From NCBI GenBank assembly GCA_003707065.3, contig PPXM03000001.1, positions 1,612,001 through 1,676,000 of the forward strand: 64,000 bases of DNA, read 5' to 3'. Position 1 is the stretch's first letter; every line of letters starts with the position of its first letter. This DNA is from Trigonopsis variabilis. Lineage: Eukaryota; Ascomycota; Trigonopsidomycetes; Trigonopsidales; Trigonopsidaceae. Positions 32,967 to 44,268 of this stretch are shown here, one piece after another. The notes beneath the pieces are model-generated. The model made no database searches, was not told the origin of the DNA, and was given only the letters and a program-made list of their open reading frames with translations. A program made the translations under genes and the position numbers.

Positions 32967-34232
32967 GACGAGAAGGGAATTTTTTTCTCGCTGGCAACGT
33001 TACCGCTGTAACGCTGCTGGGAGTTTATTGGGAGCAATCGCTCTCTGCGGTATACAACGTTCCCGTTCTATACCGGACTCCTCAGTATATGTCATACCAC
33101 CAGCCCACGCTGTCATCTGTCTTTTCGCCATTCTGTAGGTGAAATGTATTACCGTGGGAATCTAGGGCCTTTGAGTGGTGGGTCACATTGATAAGAGAAG
33201 CGTTTACGCTCTCTAAATGAAGTTCCTTTCTGTTCTGCCACTCTGCCTAATTCTCCCTGTTCTCTCCATGACAACGGCCAAAGCACTTCGATATAGATGC
33301 AAGCGTCCCATGACCGTGCGGAGTAGCTGGCAACTCGCAACTCTCTTCTTTGATAAGCAAACGTTCCCGCCCGCATTGTGTGTCAAAGTGACTACGATAC
33401 GAAACGTAGACGTTACACTACTTTCCTATTCTGGATCCGCCTAGGCTCTTTGCGATGTCGCTCTTGGTCTTCTTCCTTCGTCTGACGCATCTTTTTGATC
33501 GGCTCGCTTGAAAGAATGACCTTAGTCAGCTAGAGTTGCTGCAAGAACGGCGATAGGCTTCGCACCGTTGTGTGGAGCCAAACGTAGATCAGATCATCAC
33601 TAAGCCGGATATGGCTTCCACCTCGACTAGCCGAATTGGTCCGTTTGGGCAAAGACACTAATTTGGGTCGTCCGCGGCTAAAACTGTCGGAATACTACCT
33701 GCTTAGGAGCCGAATTAGAAGTCGAATCAGTCTTTAGCTCGGCGTAGGACTTTGCAAGAAAAACAGGACTGGTCGGGCCCGGCTGACATCGCTCTGTTGG
33801 CATACGCATATCTACATCATAGGTCACACAGTATATACATTTTTATCAGTACAACGCACCTTAGACTGGTGGACGTCTCATCAGGCACACTCATGATTCA
33901 ACAGATTCCGGCTTGTACACTTGCTTGGCCTCTGCGCCAGCTCATATCGACTACAAGAGACCAAGCATAACGGGAAAAACAGACCTCAACCGTTAGATCA
34001 AGATTCGTACCAATGGTCGAAAACGATAGCGGACATAAAAACACATGAACGGCATAGGCTTCATGATAATAAAAGAAAAAGCAACCTAAATAGCAAGATA
34101 AACCCTAAGCGGTTAGTTTCCATGTAGCTGCGCACAGATACCTTGAATCCCAACTCTCTAACCCTTTAAAATTAATATACTCTATTCCATGCACATTATC
34201 CCAAACCAAGATCCCAATTGAGATGATGGTCT
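32967..34232. other. Intergenic region between DBP9 and the GAC1-like gene
   Basis: About 1.27 kb. Contains the DBP9 promoter, one candidate small secreted-protein frame (33217-33444, listed separately), and AT-rich sequence with nothing else recognisable. Confidence 0.45.
33217..33444 (+). CDS. Candidate small secreted protein (weak)
   Basis: A 75-codon ATG-initiated frame whose first 22 residues look like a signal peptide: MKFLSV followed by the hydrophobic LPLCLILPVL and a small-residue region (SMTTAKA). The mature part would be about 53 residues with two cysteines. There is no family match and codon bias cannot be judged at this length. It may be chance or an exon of a longer gene. Confidence 0.22.
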   Translation: MKFLSVLPLCLILPVLSMTTAKALRYRCKRPMTVRSSWQLATLFFDKQTFPPALCVKVTTIRNVDVTLLSYSGSA

Positions 34233-37028
34233 CTATACTCCTGATTTAAGAGCCTCTTCCTTTAGAGGCGTTTGAGATAAAGGAGCACTTGGCGGCGTCA
34301 GCGCATCAATTGGAGTGCCCATGATGCTCCTTGCAATCGGGCTGCTCCCGCTAACAACACCAGTCTTTTCATTTCCCAGTACCTCTTCCGTCTTTGCTGC
34401 CAATCGTTCAAATCCCGCACTCGACGCAGGCTTTTGCAGGAACGGTCTCGACTGCTGCGGTTGGAAAAAGCAGTAGTTTTGCAGAAAATGCTGATAACTA
34501 GACGAACTCATCAGCGGATGTTTCTCTGCAACATCATTCGGATTCACTTCCATCTCATCGACCGGGCGAATTCCTTCCTTTGGCTCGACTGGCCGGAGGC
34601 TCTCGAGCTTCAACTGCTCCAACTTTTGAATGAACTCGGGCGTGATCACATCATCAGGTGACGGAGCATTGTTTGTAGGGGAAGTATTTTCAATGTAAAA
34701 CGTGGCGCGAGGCTCCGTAGTAGTAGTCTCGATTTTTGGACCGGCTGGCTTATCGGTTTGCTGGGGTAAGCCATTGAAGCCAAAGGGGCGGGGCATTCGT
34801 CCAGACCGATCTCGGGTGGGAGCAGTGATTGCTTCGTTCAAAGACTGACTGAAATCGTATCGTGCACTAAATGACGACGCATTGGTCTTCACCCCAACAC
34901 CAGGGGAGGCAGGACGACTGTAAGAAGGAAGCGAAGTATCAGAGAACGACGTCATGCGATACTTCCTTCCAAAGATCCCACCCCACTCGTCACTTGAATC
35001 TGAGTCAAACAAAGGCCCAGGCGAAGGAGCAGGGCTTGGAAAGTCCATTGGAGGCCAAGACTCTCGCTTGAAATGGCCCTGGCTGGGAGATTCGGATGAC
35101 AGAGATCGCCCACTGGCATGTCGACTTCTGGGCAGCGACTTCTTTCGCGATTTAGCCAATACCTTTTTGAATCCAACTTGATAATTGGATGAGTGGTTAT
35201 TATCCCAAAACTCCAGTCCGCCAACCGAGTAACGGACACAGAAAAATAACCGCTGCTTATCAAGAGATGCTAGGTTATCAAGAGAAATGACAAAAAGAAA
35301 CGTGTCATGACTATCAGGATCGGCCTTTTCTTCACTGCTAGAGGCTGCAGAAGGTGATAACCCATGTGCTCGTCCAGAGCGCTTGAGCTCACCCACATAC
35401 TCTGCTCGAACTTCAGAGACAGTTTTCCAATAATCAAACGTAAATTTGACCGTGATAGTCTTCTCAAAAGCTAGATTTTTCACCACGATGCGGCCAAGAA
35501 GGCGTCTGCGGTCAGGAGACAAGTAGACCTTGTCGACGTAGACGGGTTGGAGTTTGCGATCGACGTCATTTGAAGAGGGGAAATTCGGTAAATCAAGAGC
35601 CCAGTCGTACTGTGGTTCGTCGTCTTCTTCTGATTCGGAGTCAAAGTAGGACTTTTTCTGGAACTTGGTGGGTGAGGATGACGCGGAGACGGCAGTTGGC
35701 CGTTCGGTGAAGAGGAAATGACGGACGTGCTCCAGCTTGGAATCAAAATGGACGTTCTTTGAGTAGGTCGGTGTCGATGGAACACTCGAGGGCCGCTTGG
35801 TGGCTGATCCGGCAGCCTTCAAGCTAGGCTTGACTAGTTCGCCAGATTTCTTGCGAATCATTCTTGTTGACCGGACAGGCATGCCATCTTTGGATGTTTC
35901 GGAATTGATCGTTTCCGTTGACGACACTGGCGCCAGGTCCGACAAAAAACCATTCGCGGTGGAAAAGGCAATGTCGTCCAGATTCAACGACTTGGTTTTG
36001 TTTTCATTATCTCCTTGACGATGGTTTCTAATTCCGGACAAGGAAAGGATCTTTTTGGCGATGTTTTGAGGCTTGGGATGCAAGAGACTCGCTCCGTCAT
36101 CATGGGTAGCGGTCTTGGAGTCATCACTTGATTCAGAAACAAACGGATCGTCAGCGGAAAAATGAGTCGTAGTATATGAGGGTGTGATGGCGGAAGGAGG
36201 AGTCGGTCTGGACGGGTCGAAATCGGCCTGGGGACGGTTTTCTGAGGAGGGTTGAGAGCATAAAGGGGGAGTATTTCGGTGGAGGTCTCCTTTCTCGTCC
36301 ACGGTAAGATCACATAAATCCACAGACGAAGATTGGCGGAGTTGACGGCGCAGAGAATCGGTAAGAATTCCAGACCCTCTCCGGCGATGCCTCTTCACTT
36401 CCGGAAGACCTGCAGGCGGGACTTGGACATTCTTAGTGGCATTCGGCAGCTTTTCGAGGCCCGCGACGGCAAGCTCAGGCTTTGAAGGGAGGTCCGATGA
36501 CCGGGGTGGGTCTAATTTTGCCTTATCAATGGCTGAATAAGAGGCCGCAGATGGGCCTGGCGGGGGGGAGGAAGACGGCCCACCCACGGTATGAGGTAAC
36601 GTCAGCCGGCGAGACTCGTTGGCAATCGTTTTTGCGGAAGAGGAAGATGATGAGGATGACGGAAGAAGCCCAAGGGTGGACGTGGAGGTTGTCAGTTGAC
36701 CTAGGTTCTCGCTCAAGTGTGGCGTGTCCAAAGGGGAAACCTGCAACGAGGGTTCTGGCCCCTCAGATTTCGTGTCTGACCCATGAGACATGTCGTCATC
36801 TTTGGGGACGAGAGCACGAGAGGACAGACAAGGAAGCGAAGTTGTAGACGAAAATGACGGTTTTATTCCTTCTTTTGTGTCACCATTGTTGATCGTCTTA
36901 AAGGAGCCAGTCTTGGGCACTTGGTCTTCGAGAGGGTAGACAACGGAGGTGACGCTCGACACGCGCGGCGACACCTTTCTTGACCTAGACTTCTTTGGCG
37001 GTTTCCCAGAGCAATGACGAGGATGGGT
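34233..37028 (-). CDS. GAC1: Gac1-type PP1 regulatory subunit with CBM21 domain (5' end unresolved)
   Basis: The main exon runs from an apparent 3' splice site at 37028 (TTCTCTTAG) to the stop at 34233, at least 931 residues. It contains the PP1-docking RVxF-type motif KNVHFD, then the CBM21 glycogen-targeting domain (VYVDKVYLSPDRRRLLGRIV, FDYWKTVSEVRAEY, LEFWDNNHSSNYQV), surrounded by long Ser/Pro-rich disordered regions. The family directs Glc7/PP1 to glycogen synthase and other targets. No ATG opens this exon. Upstream, a candidate first exon (37294-37238, starting MAICPSMLAPQALD) is followed by a 64-nt intron and a second exon from 37173, but I could not find a good 5' splice site joining that exon in frame to 37028. 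Confidence 0.85.
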   Translation of the reverse strand, partial: THPRHCSGKPPKKSRSRKVSPRVSSVTSVVYPLEDQVPKTGSFKTINNGDTKEGIKPSFSSTTSLPCLSSRALVPKDDDMSHGSDTKSEGPEPSLQVSPLDTPHLSENLGQLTTSTSTLGLLPSSSSSSSSAKTIANESRRLTLPHTVGGPSSSPPPGPSAASYSAIDKAKLDPPRSSDLPSKPELAVAGLEKLPNATKNVQVPPAGLPEVKRHRRRGSGILTDSLRRQLRQSSSVDLCDLTVDEKGDLHRNTPPLCSQPSSENRPQADFDPSRPTPPSAITPSYTTTHFSADDPFVSESSDDSKTATHDDGASLLHPKPQNIAKKILSLSGIRNHRQGDNENKTKSLNLDDIAFSTANGFLSDLAPVSSTETINSETSKDGMPVRSTRMIRKKSGELVKPSLKAAGSATKRPSSVPSTPTYSKNVHFDSKLEHVRHFLFTERPTAVSASSSPTKFQKKSYFDSESEEDDEPQYDWALDLPNFPSSNDVDRKLQPVYVDKVYLSPDRRRLLGRIVVKNLAFEKTITVKFTFDYWKTVSEVRAEYVGELKRSGRAHGLSPSAASSSEEKADPDSHDTFLFVISLDNLASLDKQRLFFCVRYSVGGLEFWDNNHSSNYQVGFKKVLAKSRKKSLPRSRHASGRSLSSESPSQGHFKRESWPPMDFPSPAPSPGPLFDSDSSDEWGGIFGRKYRMTSFSDTSLPSYSRPASPGVGVKTNASSFSARYDFSQSLNEAITAPTRDRSGRMPRPFGFNGLPQQTDKPAGPKIETTTTEPRATFYIENTSPTNNAPSPDDVITPEFIQKLEQLKLESLRPVEPKEGIRPVDEMEVNPNDVAEKHPLMSSSSYQHFLQNYCFFQPQQSRPFLQKPASSAGFERLAAKTEEVLGNEKTGVVSGSSPIARSIMGTPIDALTPPSAPLSQTPLKEEALKSGV

Positions 37029-37294
37029 CTAAGAGAACGTAAAATAACAGTTTCAAGACTAGGAAGAATAAGCCAAAGACGAGATCTAGCGCGAGACTTG
37101 TGTCTGAGCCAGCCGACTGGGGTCGGGAGCCTCGAGACAGATCACGAGCCGGAGCCTTGCTGTCAATTCTTCCCTAGCATGAAACGATTATAGATGGACG
37201 TGTTAGTCGAAAGCACCTCAACAACGATCGGACTTACCATAGTATAGTGAATATCCAAGGCTTGAGGAGCGAGCATGGAAGGACAAATTGCCAT

Positions 37295-39642
37295 GGATCG
37301 CAAAGTAGCTATTCAGTATGAGACCAAACAGTAGTGATATCGCAGCGACTGGTTAGCGGATGCGGAAACAGGCTGCGGTGAGAGTCGATTTGAAGGACCC
37401 AAAGTCGAGAGGGCAAGATATAAATCAAAAGGTCGAGTGAAAAAATGATATAAAGCTCCGAATATACCGAGGAAAGAAGAAGGATGAGGAGAATGTCAAG
37501 GATGAAAAGAAAAAGTGGAGACAAGCAGACAGATAAATGATCTAGACTTGAGGAGCTGTTGGGATGATTGACCACCGAAAAGTGGGACGACCTGCGGCAC
37601 ACTTCTGGCAGCACTGGCCAGATCTACTCGCGGGCCGTAATGGGTTATACCCAAACCGGAAGTCAGTAACGTTTCATCCGAGGCGATTAATTCCACGGAG
37701 AAAGCACAATGGGCAGTCTTAGCGAGCCTACACCTACATATTCCCACTCACTTTCTCAATGCCACCAACCAAGGCGTTTTTGGATGGCCCATGCTCGAGT
37801 TAACGCTGTGCCTGAGGCCAAGACGCCGGTCACTTCGAGCTGGTCAGATGACTGGACGCGTTGTGACACGTCAATAGTGGTCGAAAGCTCGCTTGTTAAA
37901 GACATTTCCGCTCGGCAGTGACGACAGATGCGGAGAACAAATATATAAAAATCGCTTTTTTTCAACCTGGTCCACCGCAATTCCCGGTACTCGGCCGATC
38001 TTCAAGAATAAACGACATTCAAGGAGGGGCCCAAGGGGGCCGTCTAAATTATCTTGAATACTCATCATGTGCGCAGGTTACCAAACGAGGAATCGAAATG
38101 ATAACCTAATTGGGAAATCATCTCGAACCCCACCTCAATGCCATCGTATCCATGCCTGATAGGTTTTCCCTCATATTCCGTTTCGGGAAACGGCGACCTT
38201 ATATCCTGGAGTGCCCCACTGTTGCAAAAATTTTCTCCCACGTTATGCAAAGAATAGAATTCATTCTCGCGCTACATAATTAAGGTTCTTAAGGGAAATT
38301 AACTTTAGATGAATGTGGGACTCAAGTCATTATCTGTCATTGTGTTCGTTGTACCCGAGATTAGCCGACGCGGTTCGACCCGGTGTCGCTTTTAAAGGCA
38401 CGTTGGCAGGCCTGTTTGCGTCGTTAATTAACTCGATGCCCAAAGGACGTGTTTGCAGCAGAAAGCGGCACTGATCTAGAGCTGGCGAGGGAGAAGGAAA
38501 ATTCAAAAAAGACACCGAAATCGGTTATTAATTATGACTATCGCGAAAATATCAATTAGTCTTCGCCCTTCTCCACCGCGCATCTGGTAGTCATTCCCAA
38601 GCGTAGCAGCCCCCAAAAAATTTATATTACATAAGCTACCAAACGAGGAGAGGCTGCTGGCTCGGGCTCAGATCTTCCAGGCCATCCGAGAGACTCGTTC
38701 AAGAGATTAGTTTGACCTAACTTCTTTCAGTTTTCGTGCTTTTCTTGTTTTAAATCAACATAAAAACAGTATATTCCACCTAATCCGCGACGAGTCATCT
38801 GCGCATCGCACGTTATCAGATAGAAGTATTACATAAGATTTGCAGTAACAGCAAGCCAAATGTCATACTCGTCTCCTTTCCATATGTATACGCGAGCACA
38901 GATACTGTGATTTATTCATATTAATAATTGGCTTAATCTTTTCTTTTGCATTCCACTTGTCTTTGGATGATCCTTACTTACTTATTTCGTCTGTCTTTTC
39001 AGCCGCGGCCTGCTATTCCGGACCTCGGTTTAGTTTCCTTCCGAGAAAGCTATTTTTCATAATGACCTCAATGGCTTCAATGGCCTGATTGTTATTGTGG
39101 GTTGCCTAATCTGACTGATTCGGCCTGAGTGATTTACAGACGTTGGATCATTCTTTCTGAAAACCCTTTAGGCTTGTCACAAGGCGCTCGTCCGTCTAGC
39201 TTACGTCTTCTACATAGCCGGCGGATCACGACTCTCTCCCTCGTCTCCTCCGTCTATCTTCCTAGCCGTCAGATTCGCCTCTCACATAAGACGGGATTTG
39301 CAAGGAGCCAGTCCCCTCTGGCAGGGGCCAATTCTCTTTTATGATGATGTCAACATCTACCGTATTGTCATGTCCTCAACCAGATGGCAGGACGTGCTGG
39401 GCTCATCGCTACAACGCTACCGTGACTGACAACGACTAGAGCCTTCCAGACGTGCAGATCTCACCAAGTACGTCTGGATGACATTACCACATAAGACCAT
39501 TTGGGACGGTTTGGATTACTAGAGGTGCGCTCAAGATACTGCTTTATGACCATCGCTACGAGAATATAGAATACCCACAAACCTATGATAACAATGCAAC
39601 CAAACCCCGATAAAAAGTAACCTTCACCCCCCAGATTGATAT
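37295..39642. other. Gene-poor 2.3-kb region between GAC1-like gene and MET30
   Basis: Only short frames occur. The left part should hold the GAC1 promoter. A GGTTCGACCCGG stretch near 38372 resembles a tRNA B box, but the flanks do not fold into a T-arm. No repeat or mobile element was recognised; a long non-coding RNA remains possible. Confidence 0.4.
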
Positions 39643-41562
39643 CTAGATAAAAGAATACATACGGATTGTTCCGTTGGCGCCATTACTAACGATGCGCGAA
39701 TCCGTCATGGCAACACAGATAACCGGCTCGGCCGCTCCAACAATGGTTTGAATGCACTTTCCAGAATGCAACTCCCACACTTTAACAGATTGGTCATGTG
39801 CACATGATATGATGCGAAAGGTATCGACTGCAATGTCCCAAACCCCCTCGACGTGGCCAAATAGCGTCTGAACACACTCCCCGGTGCTTACTCGCCAGAT
39901 CTTGATGGTATTATCAGTCGAGCACGTCAACACATACGTAGGCCGCTTTGAAAGATTCTCTTCGTACTCCTTGCGACGTCGTTGGCTCTCTTCGTCAGTC
40001 AACAGCTCCCGCTCGGCAACGGTCAAGCCCAAATCACTAGACCCCTCTCCAGTCGACTGCGGTTCTTCGCTGCTGGCGCTGGTCCCAGACTTGCCAGCGA
40101 TTTCGTGGATATGGTCCTCTGAAAAGGTGATGGGAATCGCCCGTTGAACAGGCCCATTGTGCCCATTGGCGTCTCGCCCAAAGATCCGTACACACTTGCG
40201 GTCAGTCAGGTCCCACATGCGAATGGTGAAATCATCGCTGGCAGAGTAAAGAGTATTGGATGGAGTGTGGAGACGGACCGAGTTCACCCACTCAGTGTGC
40301 CCTCGTAGCGTGTAGAAGGTCTGGTTCTTGAAATTCCACACCTTGATGGTCTTGTCGGCCGAGCCCGATACAATGACGTTGTCGTCAAAGTCCAGCGAGC
40401 AAATGATATCGTTGTGAGCTCTCAGAGTGGAAATACAGTTTCCTGTATGATAATCCCAAATAAGCATGACTCCATCAGTCGTGCCAGTGATCAGTTTACT
40501 GGCATCGAACTTTAACGCCCGGACACCGGCAGTGTGGCCGGTCAAAGTACGCAGTAATTCCCCACTCTCGACGTCCCAGACTTTGACAGTGGTGTCAAAC
40601 GAGCCGCTGATCAGAATTGACCCATCAATCTGCAGACAGGTGACACCTTGGGTGTGCCCTTTGAACTCTCGGAGGGTGTAACGACCGTGCCGCCAATTCT
40701 GTTCAACGTTCCATCGTTCTCGATACACTTCTTTCCAGGGGCGGGTTTTTCGAGATGGCTTGAATGCAATGTCGGACGAGGGAGCAGGAGTAGCCGAAGA
40801 TGAAGAAGCAGGTGTAGTGGTGGAAAGAATGGGGGTGGCATTGCCAGAAGGTCTATCTGGGGTCATACATACTCGTTTGGTAGACCCTTGGTAATGTTCT
40901 TGTTCAGATGATCGCTTCTTCGCTTGTTGTCCTAGAAATTGTATTCGATTCTCCATATCGACCTTGGTCGACCGTAGCCGCTTGCGTTCAAGCAAAGGCA
41001 GGCCCCATCCGCACTTTGTACACTTTCGATCGATGTGCTGCTCGCACATTCGATGCCAAACGACATCATCATCGGCAAGTTCTCTCCATCGACGAGACAC
41101 TTGAGCAGCCTGGCAGAGGGAGGACGTATCAAGGGACGAGAGGATCTTGAACGCAATTTCAATCGGAAGCGCAGTAATAAAGTCGATTCTGATAAGATCC
41201 TGAACTAGCGAGGATACAAAAGATAGCTGAGGAAGACAACACTGAGCCAAGATTCCTTGTATTATAACGTTCCGCTGAATAGGAGGCGACGAGGAAAACG
41301 CCTGCCAAATATTGGATATACTTTGCTGATCGGACTTGGGAAAGACCTCCAGCTTGCTTTGCAAGTTCCCAAGCAGAGTCTCGTCGGCGCTTCGCTTGCA
41401 ATGAGTGTTTGGGTCGTGTCGATAGCAAAACTTGCGGGGCTCGGACCGCTGGACCAGATTCAGGTCGGAGTCTTTGACCTTGATAGGTTCTTCCTTGTCG
41501 CCGTCATGGGGATTCCCACTCTGCGAAATTGATCGAAGGTTCTCGACAATCTTTTCACTCAT
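39643..41562 (-). CDS. MET30: Met30/SconB F-box WD40 protein
   Basis: Single exon; the first in-frame ATG at 41562 gives 639 residues. The F-box lies at about 124-170 (DFITALPIEIAFKILSSLDT), followed by a CxxC-containing linker (KCTKCGWGLPLLERKRLR) typical of Met30/SconB. A WD40 propeller then runs from about 300 to the C terminus, with repeats such as GHTQGVTCLQIDGSILISGS, GHTAGVRALKFD and GHVEGVWDIAVDTFRIIS. It should be the substrate receptor of an SCF ubiquitin ligase controlling Met4-class activators, hence sulfur assimilation and heavy-metal response. A conserved upstream N-terminal block (CYRHDPNTHCKR) matches the family. Confidence 0.93.
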   Translation of the reverse strand: MSEKIVENLRSISQSGNPHDGDKEEPIKVKDSDLNLVQRSEPRKFCYRHDPNTHCKRSADETLLGNLQSKLEVFPKSDQQSISNIWQAFSSSPPIQRNVIIQGILAQCCLPQLSFVSSLVQDLIRIDFITALPIEIAFKILSSLDTSSLCQAAQVSRRWRELADDDVVWHRMCEQHIDRKCTKCGWGLPLLERKRLRSTKVDMENRIQFLGQQAKKRSSEQEHYQGSTKRVCMTPDRPSGNATPILSTTTPASSSSATPAPSSDIAFKPSRKTRPWKEVYRERWNVEQNWRHGRYTLREFKGHTQGVTCLQIDGSILISGSFDTTVKVWDVESGELLRTLTGHTAGVRALKFDASKLITGTTDGVMLIWDYHTGNCISTLRAHNDIICSLDFDDNVIVSGSADKTIKVWNFKNQTFYTLRGHTEWVNSVRLHTPSNTLYSASDDFTIRMWDLTDRKCVRIFGRDANGHNGPVQRAIPITFSEDHIHEIAGKSGTSASSEEPQSTGEGSSDLGLTVAERELLTDEESQRRRKEYEENLSKRPTYVLTCSTDNTIKIWRVSTGECVQTLFGHVEGVWDIAVDTFRIISCAHDQSVKVWELHSGKCIQTIVGAAEPVICVAMTDSRIVSNGANGTIRMYSFI

Positions 41563-42427
41563 TCGTACAAGGTTCAAACAAAGCCAGAGACGGTTGGTTG
41601 CTAGGCAAAGACGGCAAGACCGGTTGTTCAGGACTTAGAGAGAGAAAGTTGAAAACCAGATCAAGATAGGTATATATCGCGTTCCCACTATATAGAACTA
41701 TTTACTCGAGAACTTGCGCCATCGGTACCAATGTAACCGCTTGTTACCTCACTATTAGACTTTCTCGCTATTGTGCCACGTCACGTGAAGATTCGTGATT
41801 GGCGGGTGGCGCCTCGGTAGCGGCTCGCCGGTAGAAACGCCCAAGGAGACGAGGATCAAGCGGTGAAACATTTCTCTAATAAGACTGTACCTTCTTGACA
41901 TGAACTTTATTTACGTGTTGCTTGATAATTAGATGTTGTGTTTCTCGCCTGGGAGTCTAAAACGATGCGAAGACTTGAGGAACCTAGTCAGCGAACAGTC
42001 TCGTCAATAGGAACTTTTGATCGAATTTCTCGCAGCTTGGTTGACAATACATTGCTATCGGGCTGACTTGTTCTGTGATGATGATGAGTCTACTATCTCG
42101 GTTCGTTGAGTAAGAGCCCAGAGCATCAGAGTCCTTCGTCTGTCACTGCTCGTGAACTTGTACTGCACATCTTGCTCTTTTATCACTGATCGCTTGGTTA
42201 ATCTGGCTGGTCATTGATGACTGGATGCAACTTAACTACCCATCTAAGCTAGCAGACCATGTTACCCGCTCGATCTGATTCTGTATCATACCACTAGGCG
42301 TTGTCTCATCCTGCTGCTTTTATCTTTACTGTTTGCACATTATAGCTAGGCTTCTGGGGAGATCCCGTGGCTGCAGGAGCACGATTTTGGACGATTTTGA
42401 AGATCGAGTATCTTGTCGATAAGATAA
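41563..42427. other. Divergent intergenic region between MET30 and the P450 gene
   Basis: Contains both promoters. A CACGTG site lies at about 41783 (GTCACGTGAA) about 220 bp upstream of the MET30 start; such sites are the core of Cbf1-dependent sulfur-gene promoters. No gene is seen. Confidence 0.45.
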
Positions 42428-44045
42428 ATGCTTGGGACTTTAGTGGACTCTGTTTATTACCACGTATCTCGTGCCGGCCTCTTCAGCTATTTGCTGGTTT
42501 TGTACACTGCCGTGGCTCTGGGATGGCTGATTACGTATGAAGCAAAGAGACATCGAGGACGAATTCGAGGGTTTTCGGGACCGACTGGCTTGCCTATAGT
42601 TGGGAATATCCATCAGATACGATCCAATGCAGCCGAAACCTACAGACGGTGGTCTCAAACGTACGGCCCTGTCTTCCAGATCCAGCTTGGAAATGTGCCT
42701 GTTCTAATTGTCAATTCTGCAAAGGCTGCCCATCATCTGTTCATTTCGAACTTGGGCGCTACCAATTCTCGCCCTGAATTCTATACCTTTCACAAAGTGA
42801 TATCCTCGACAGCCGGCTTTACCATTGGAACTTCTCCCTATAGCGAATCGTTGAAACGACGACGGAAATGCGCTGCCTCGTCGGTCAACCGGCCTGCCGT
42901 TCTGTCTTATATGCCCATTATTGATTTGGAGACGTTTGAGTTTATAAAGAATGCATTTACTGAAGGTCAGCAAGGTCGATTGTTGGTCGATCCCCTCTTT
43001 CTGGTCCAACGTTTGAGCGTGAACTTGAGCCTGACGTTAAACTGGGGTACCCGGTTCGATCTTAGCAATGACAAAGAGTTGTTTCATGAAATCATTGAAG
43101 TCGAAGATTATATAAGCAGGTAATTCCCACTAGACTAGGGGAGATGGCTGACTACTTAGATCGCGCAGTACCACGGGAAATATGCAAGACTATATCCCTT
43201 TACTAAGGCTCCTACCGGGTGTAAACAAGAAAGCCGAGGAAATGAGACATAAACGAGACAAATATATCAGTGCATTGAACGCAGGCCTTGAGCAGCGCAT
43301 TAGAGACGGCACCCATCGTCCTTGTATCCAAGCGAACGTGTTGCTTGACCCAGAGTCCAAGCTGACTCCTACAGAGCTCAATTCAATATCCTTGACTCTG
43401 TTGGCTGGCGGACTTGATACCATCAGTGCCGTTGTGTTCTGGTCGGTGGCACTGTTGGCCACTCGGCGCGATATCCAAGAAAAGGCCTTGATCGAGTTGT
43501 CCCAGTATTATGACCTGCGTAATCCTCTGGTCGACATCTCAGACGATACCCGCTGTCCCTATATCATGGCCTTGGTGAAGGAATGTCTCCGCTACTTTAC
43601 CGTCCTCCGTCTCTCGCTACCGAGAAGGACTACCAAGGACGTTGTCTACGAAAACAAACTCATACCTGCAGGCACTGTGATATTCCTGAACGCTTGGGCG
43701 TGTAATAACGACCCTGAACTATGGACTGATCCTCACGTCTTCCGCCCTGAGCGCTTCTTGGAACACCCTGATGCCCCTATCTTTAGCTTTGGTCAAGGCG
43801 CGCGAATGTGTGTAGGGTCTTTGTTGGCCTACTGCGAGCTGCATCATTTGTTTGCCAGGCTCATTGCCTGTTTTGATATCCAGGCTCCTCGACCTATCAA
43901 CTGCCATCCCGTTCTGGGAATGGATGATCCCCGAGGATTGGTGAGCTTGTGCGCTCCTTACAAGGTCCGCTTCCTACCTCGCGACCTGTGCAGTCTGGAG
44001 CGAGCGCTGATCACCCACGGCGAGAATCTGGCCCATCCTCTCTAA
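42428..44045 (+). CDS. CYP504-type cytochrome P450 (phenylacetate hydroxylase family)
   Basis: Two exons, 42428-43119 and 43160-44045, with a 40-nt intron ending GGCTGACTACTTAG; 525 residues. There is an N-terminal membrane anchor at about 17-36, then a proline-rich hinge (FSGPTGLPIVGNIHQI). The oxygen-binding I-helix reads AGGLDTIS, the ExxR helix KECLRYF, and the heme-binding loop FSFGQGARMCVG with C448. CYP504 hallmarks include LSVNLSLTLNWGTRFD, SSTAGFTIGTSPYSESLKRR and, across the intron, SRSTTGNMQDYIPLLRLLPG. Aspergillus relatives (phacA, phacB) hydroxylate phenylacetate or 3-hydroxyphenylacetate on the way to homogentisate, at the ER. Which of the two activities applies is not decided by sequence reading. 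No other homogentisate-pathway gene lies nearby. Confidence 0.88.
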
Positions 44046-44268
44046 GACAACGCAAGGTGGTTTTCCTCCACTTTCTGACAAACTGTGTATGTACGAATAG
44101 GATACGCTGAGATACGACATCTGTAGACTCAAAATTGGGTTGTAAACTGCGCACGAGTCAGGGGTGGCTGGACGGTGTGCCCCTGAAGCCAAAGGCGCTA
44201 CACCTGCGCTACAAAATTATGGATCGCCTCTGCTGGCAACACCGGTCATTGCCACACCAAGAGGCAAC

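Noticed and set aside
38360-38400. tRNA-like B box (GGTTCGACCCGG)
   Set aside because: The flanking bases do not pair into a T-stem, and no A box or acceptor stem is seen at the right distance.
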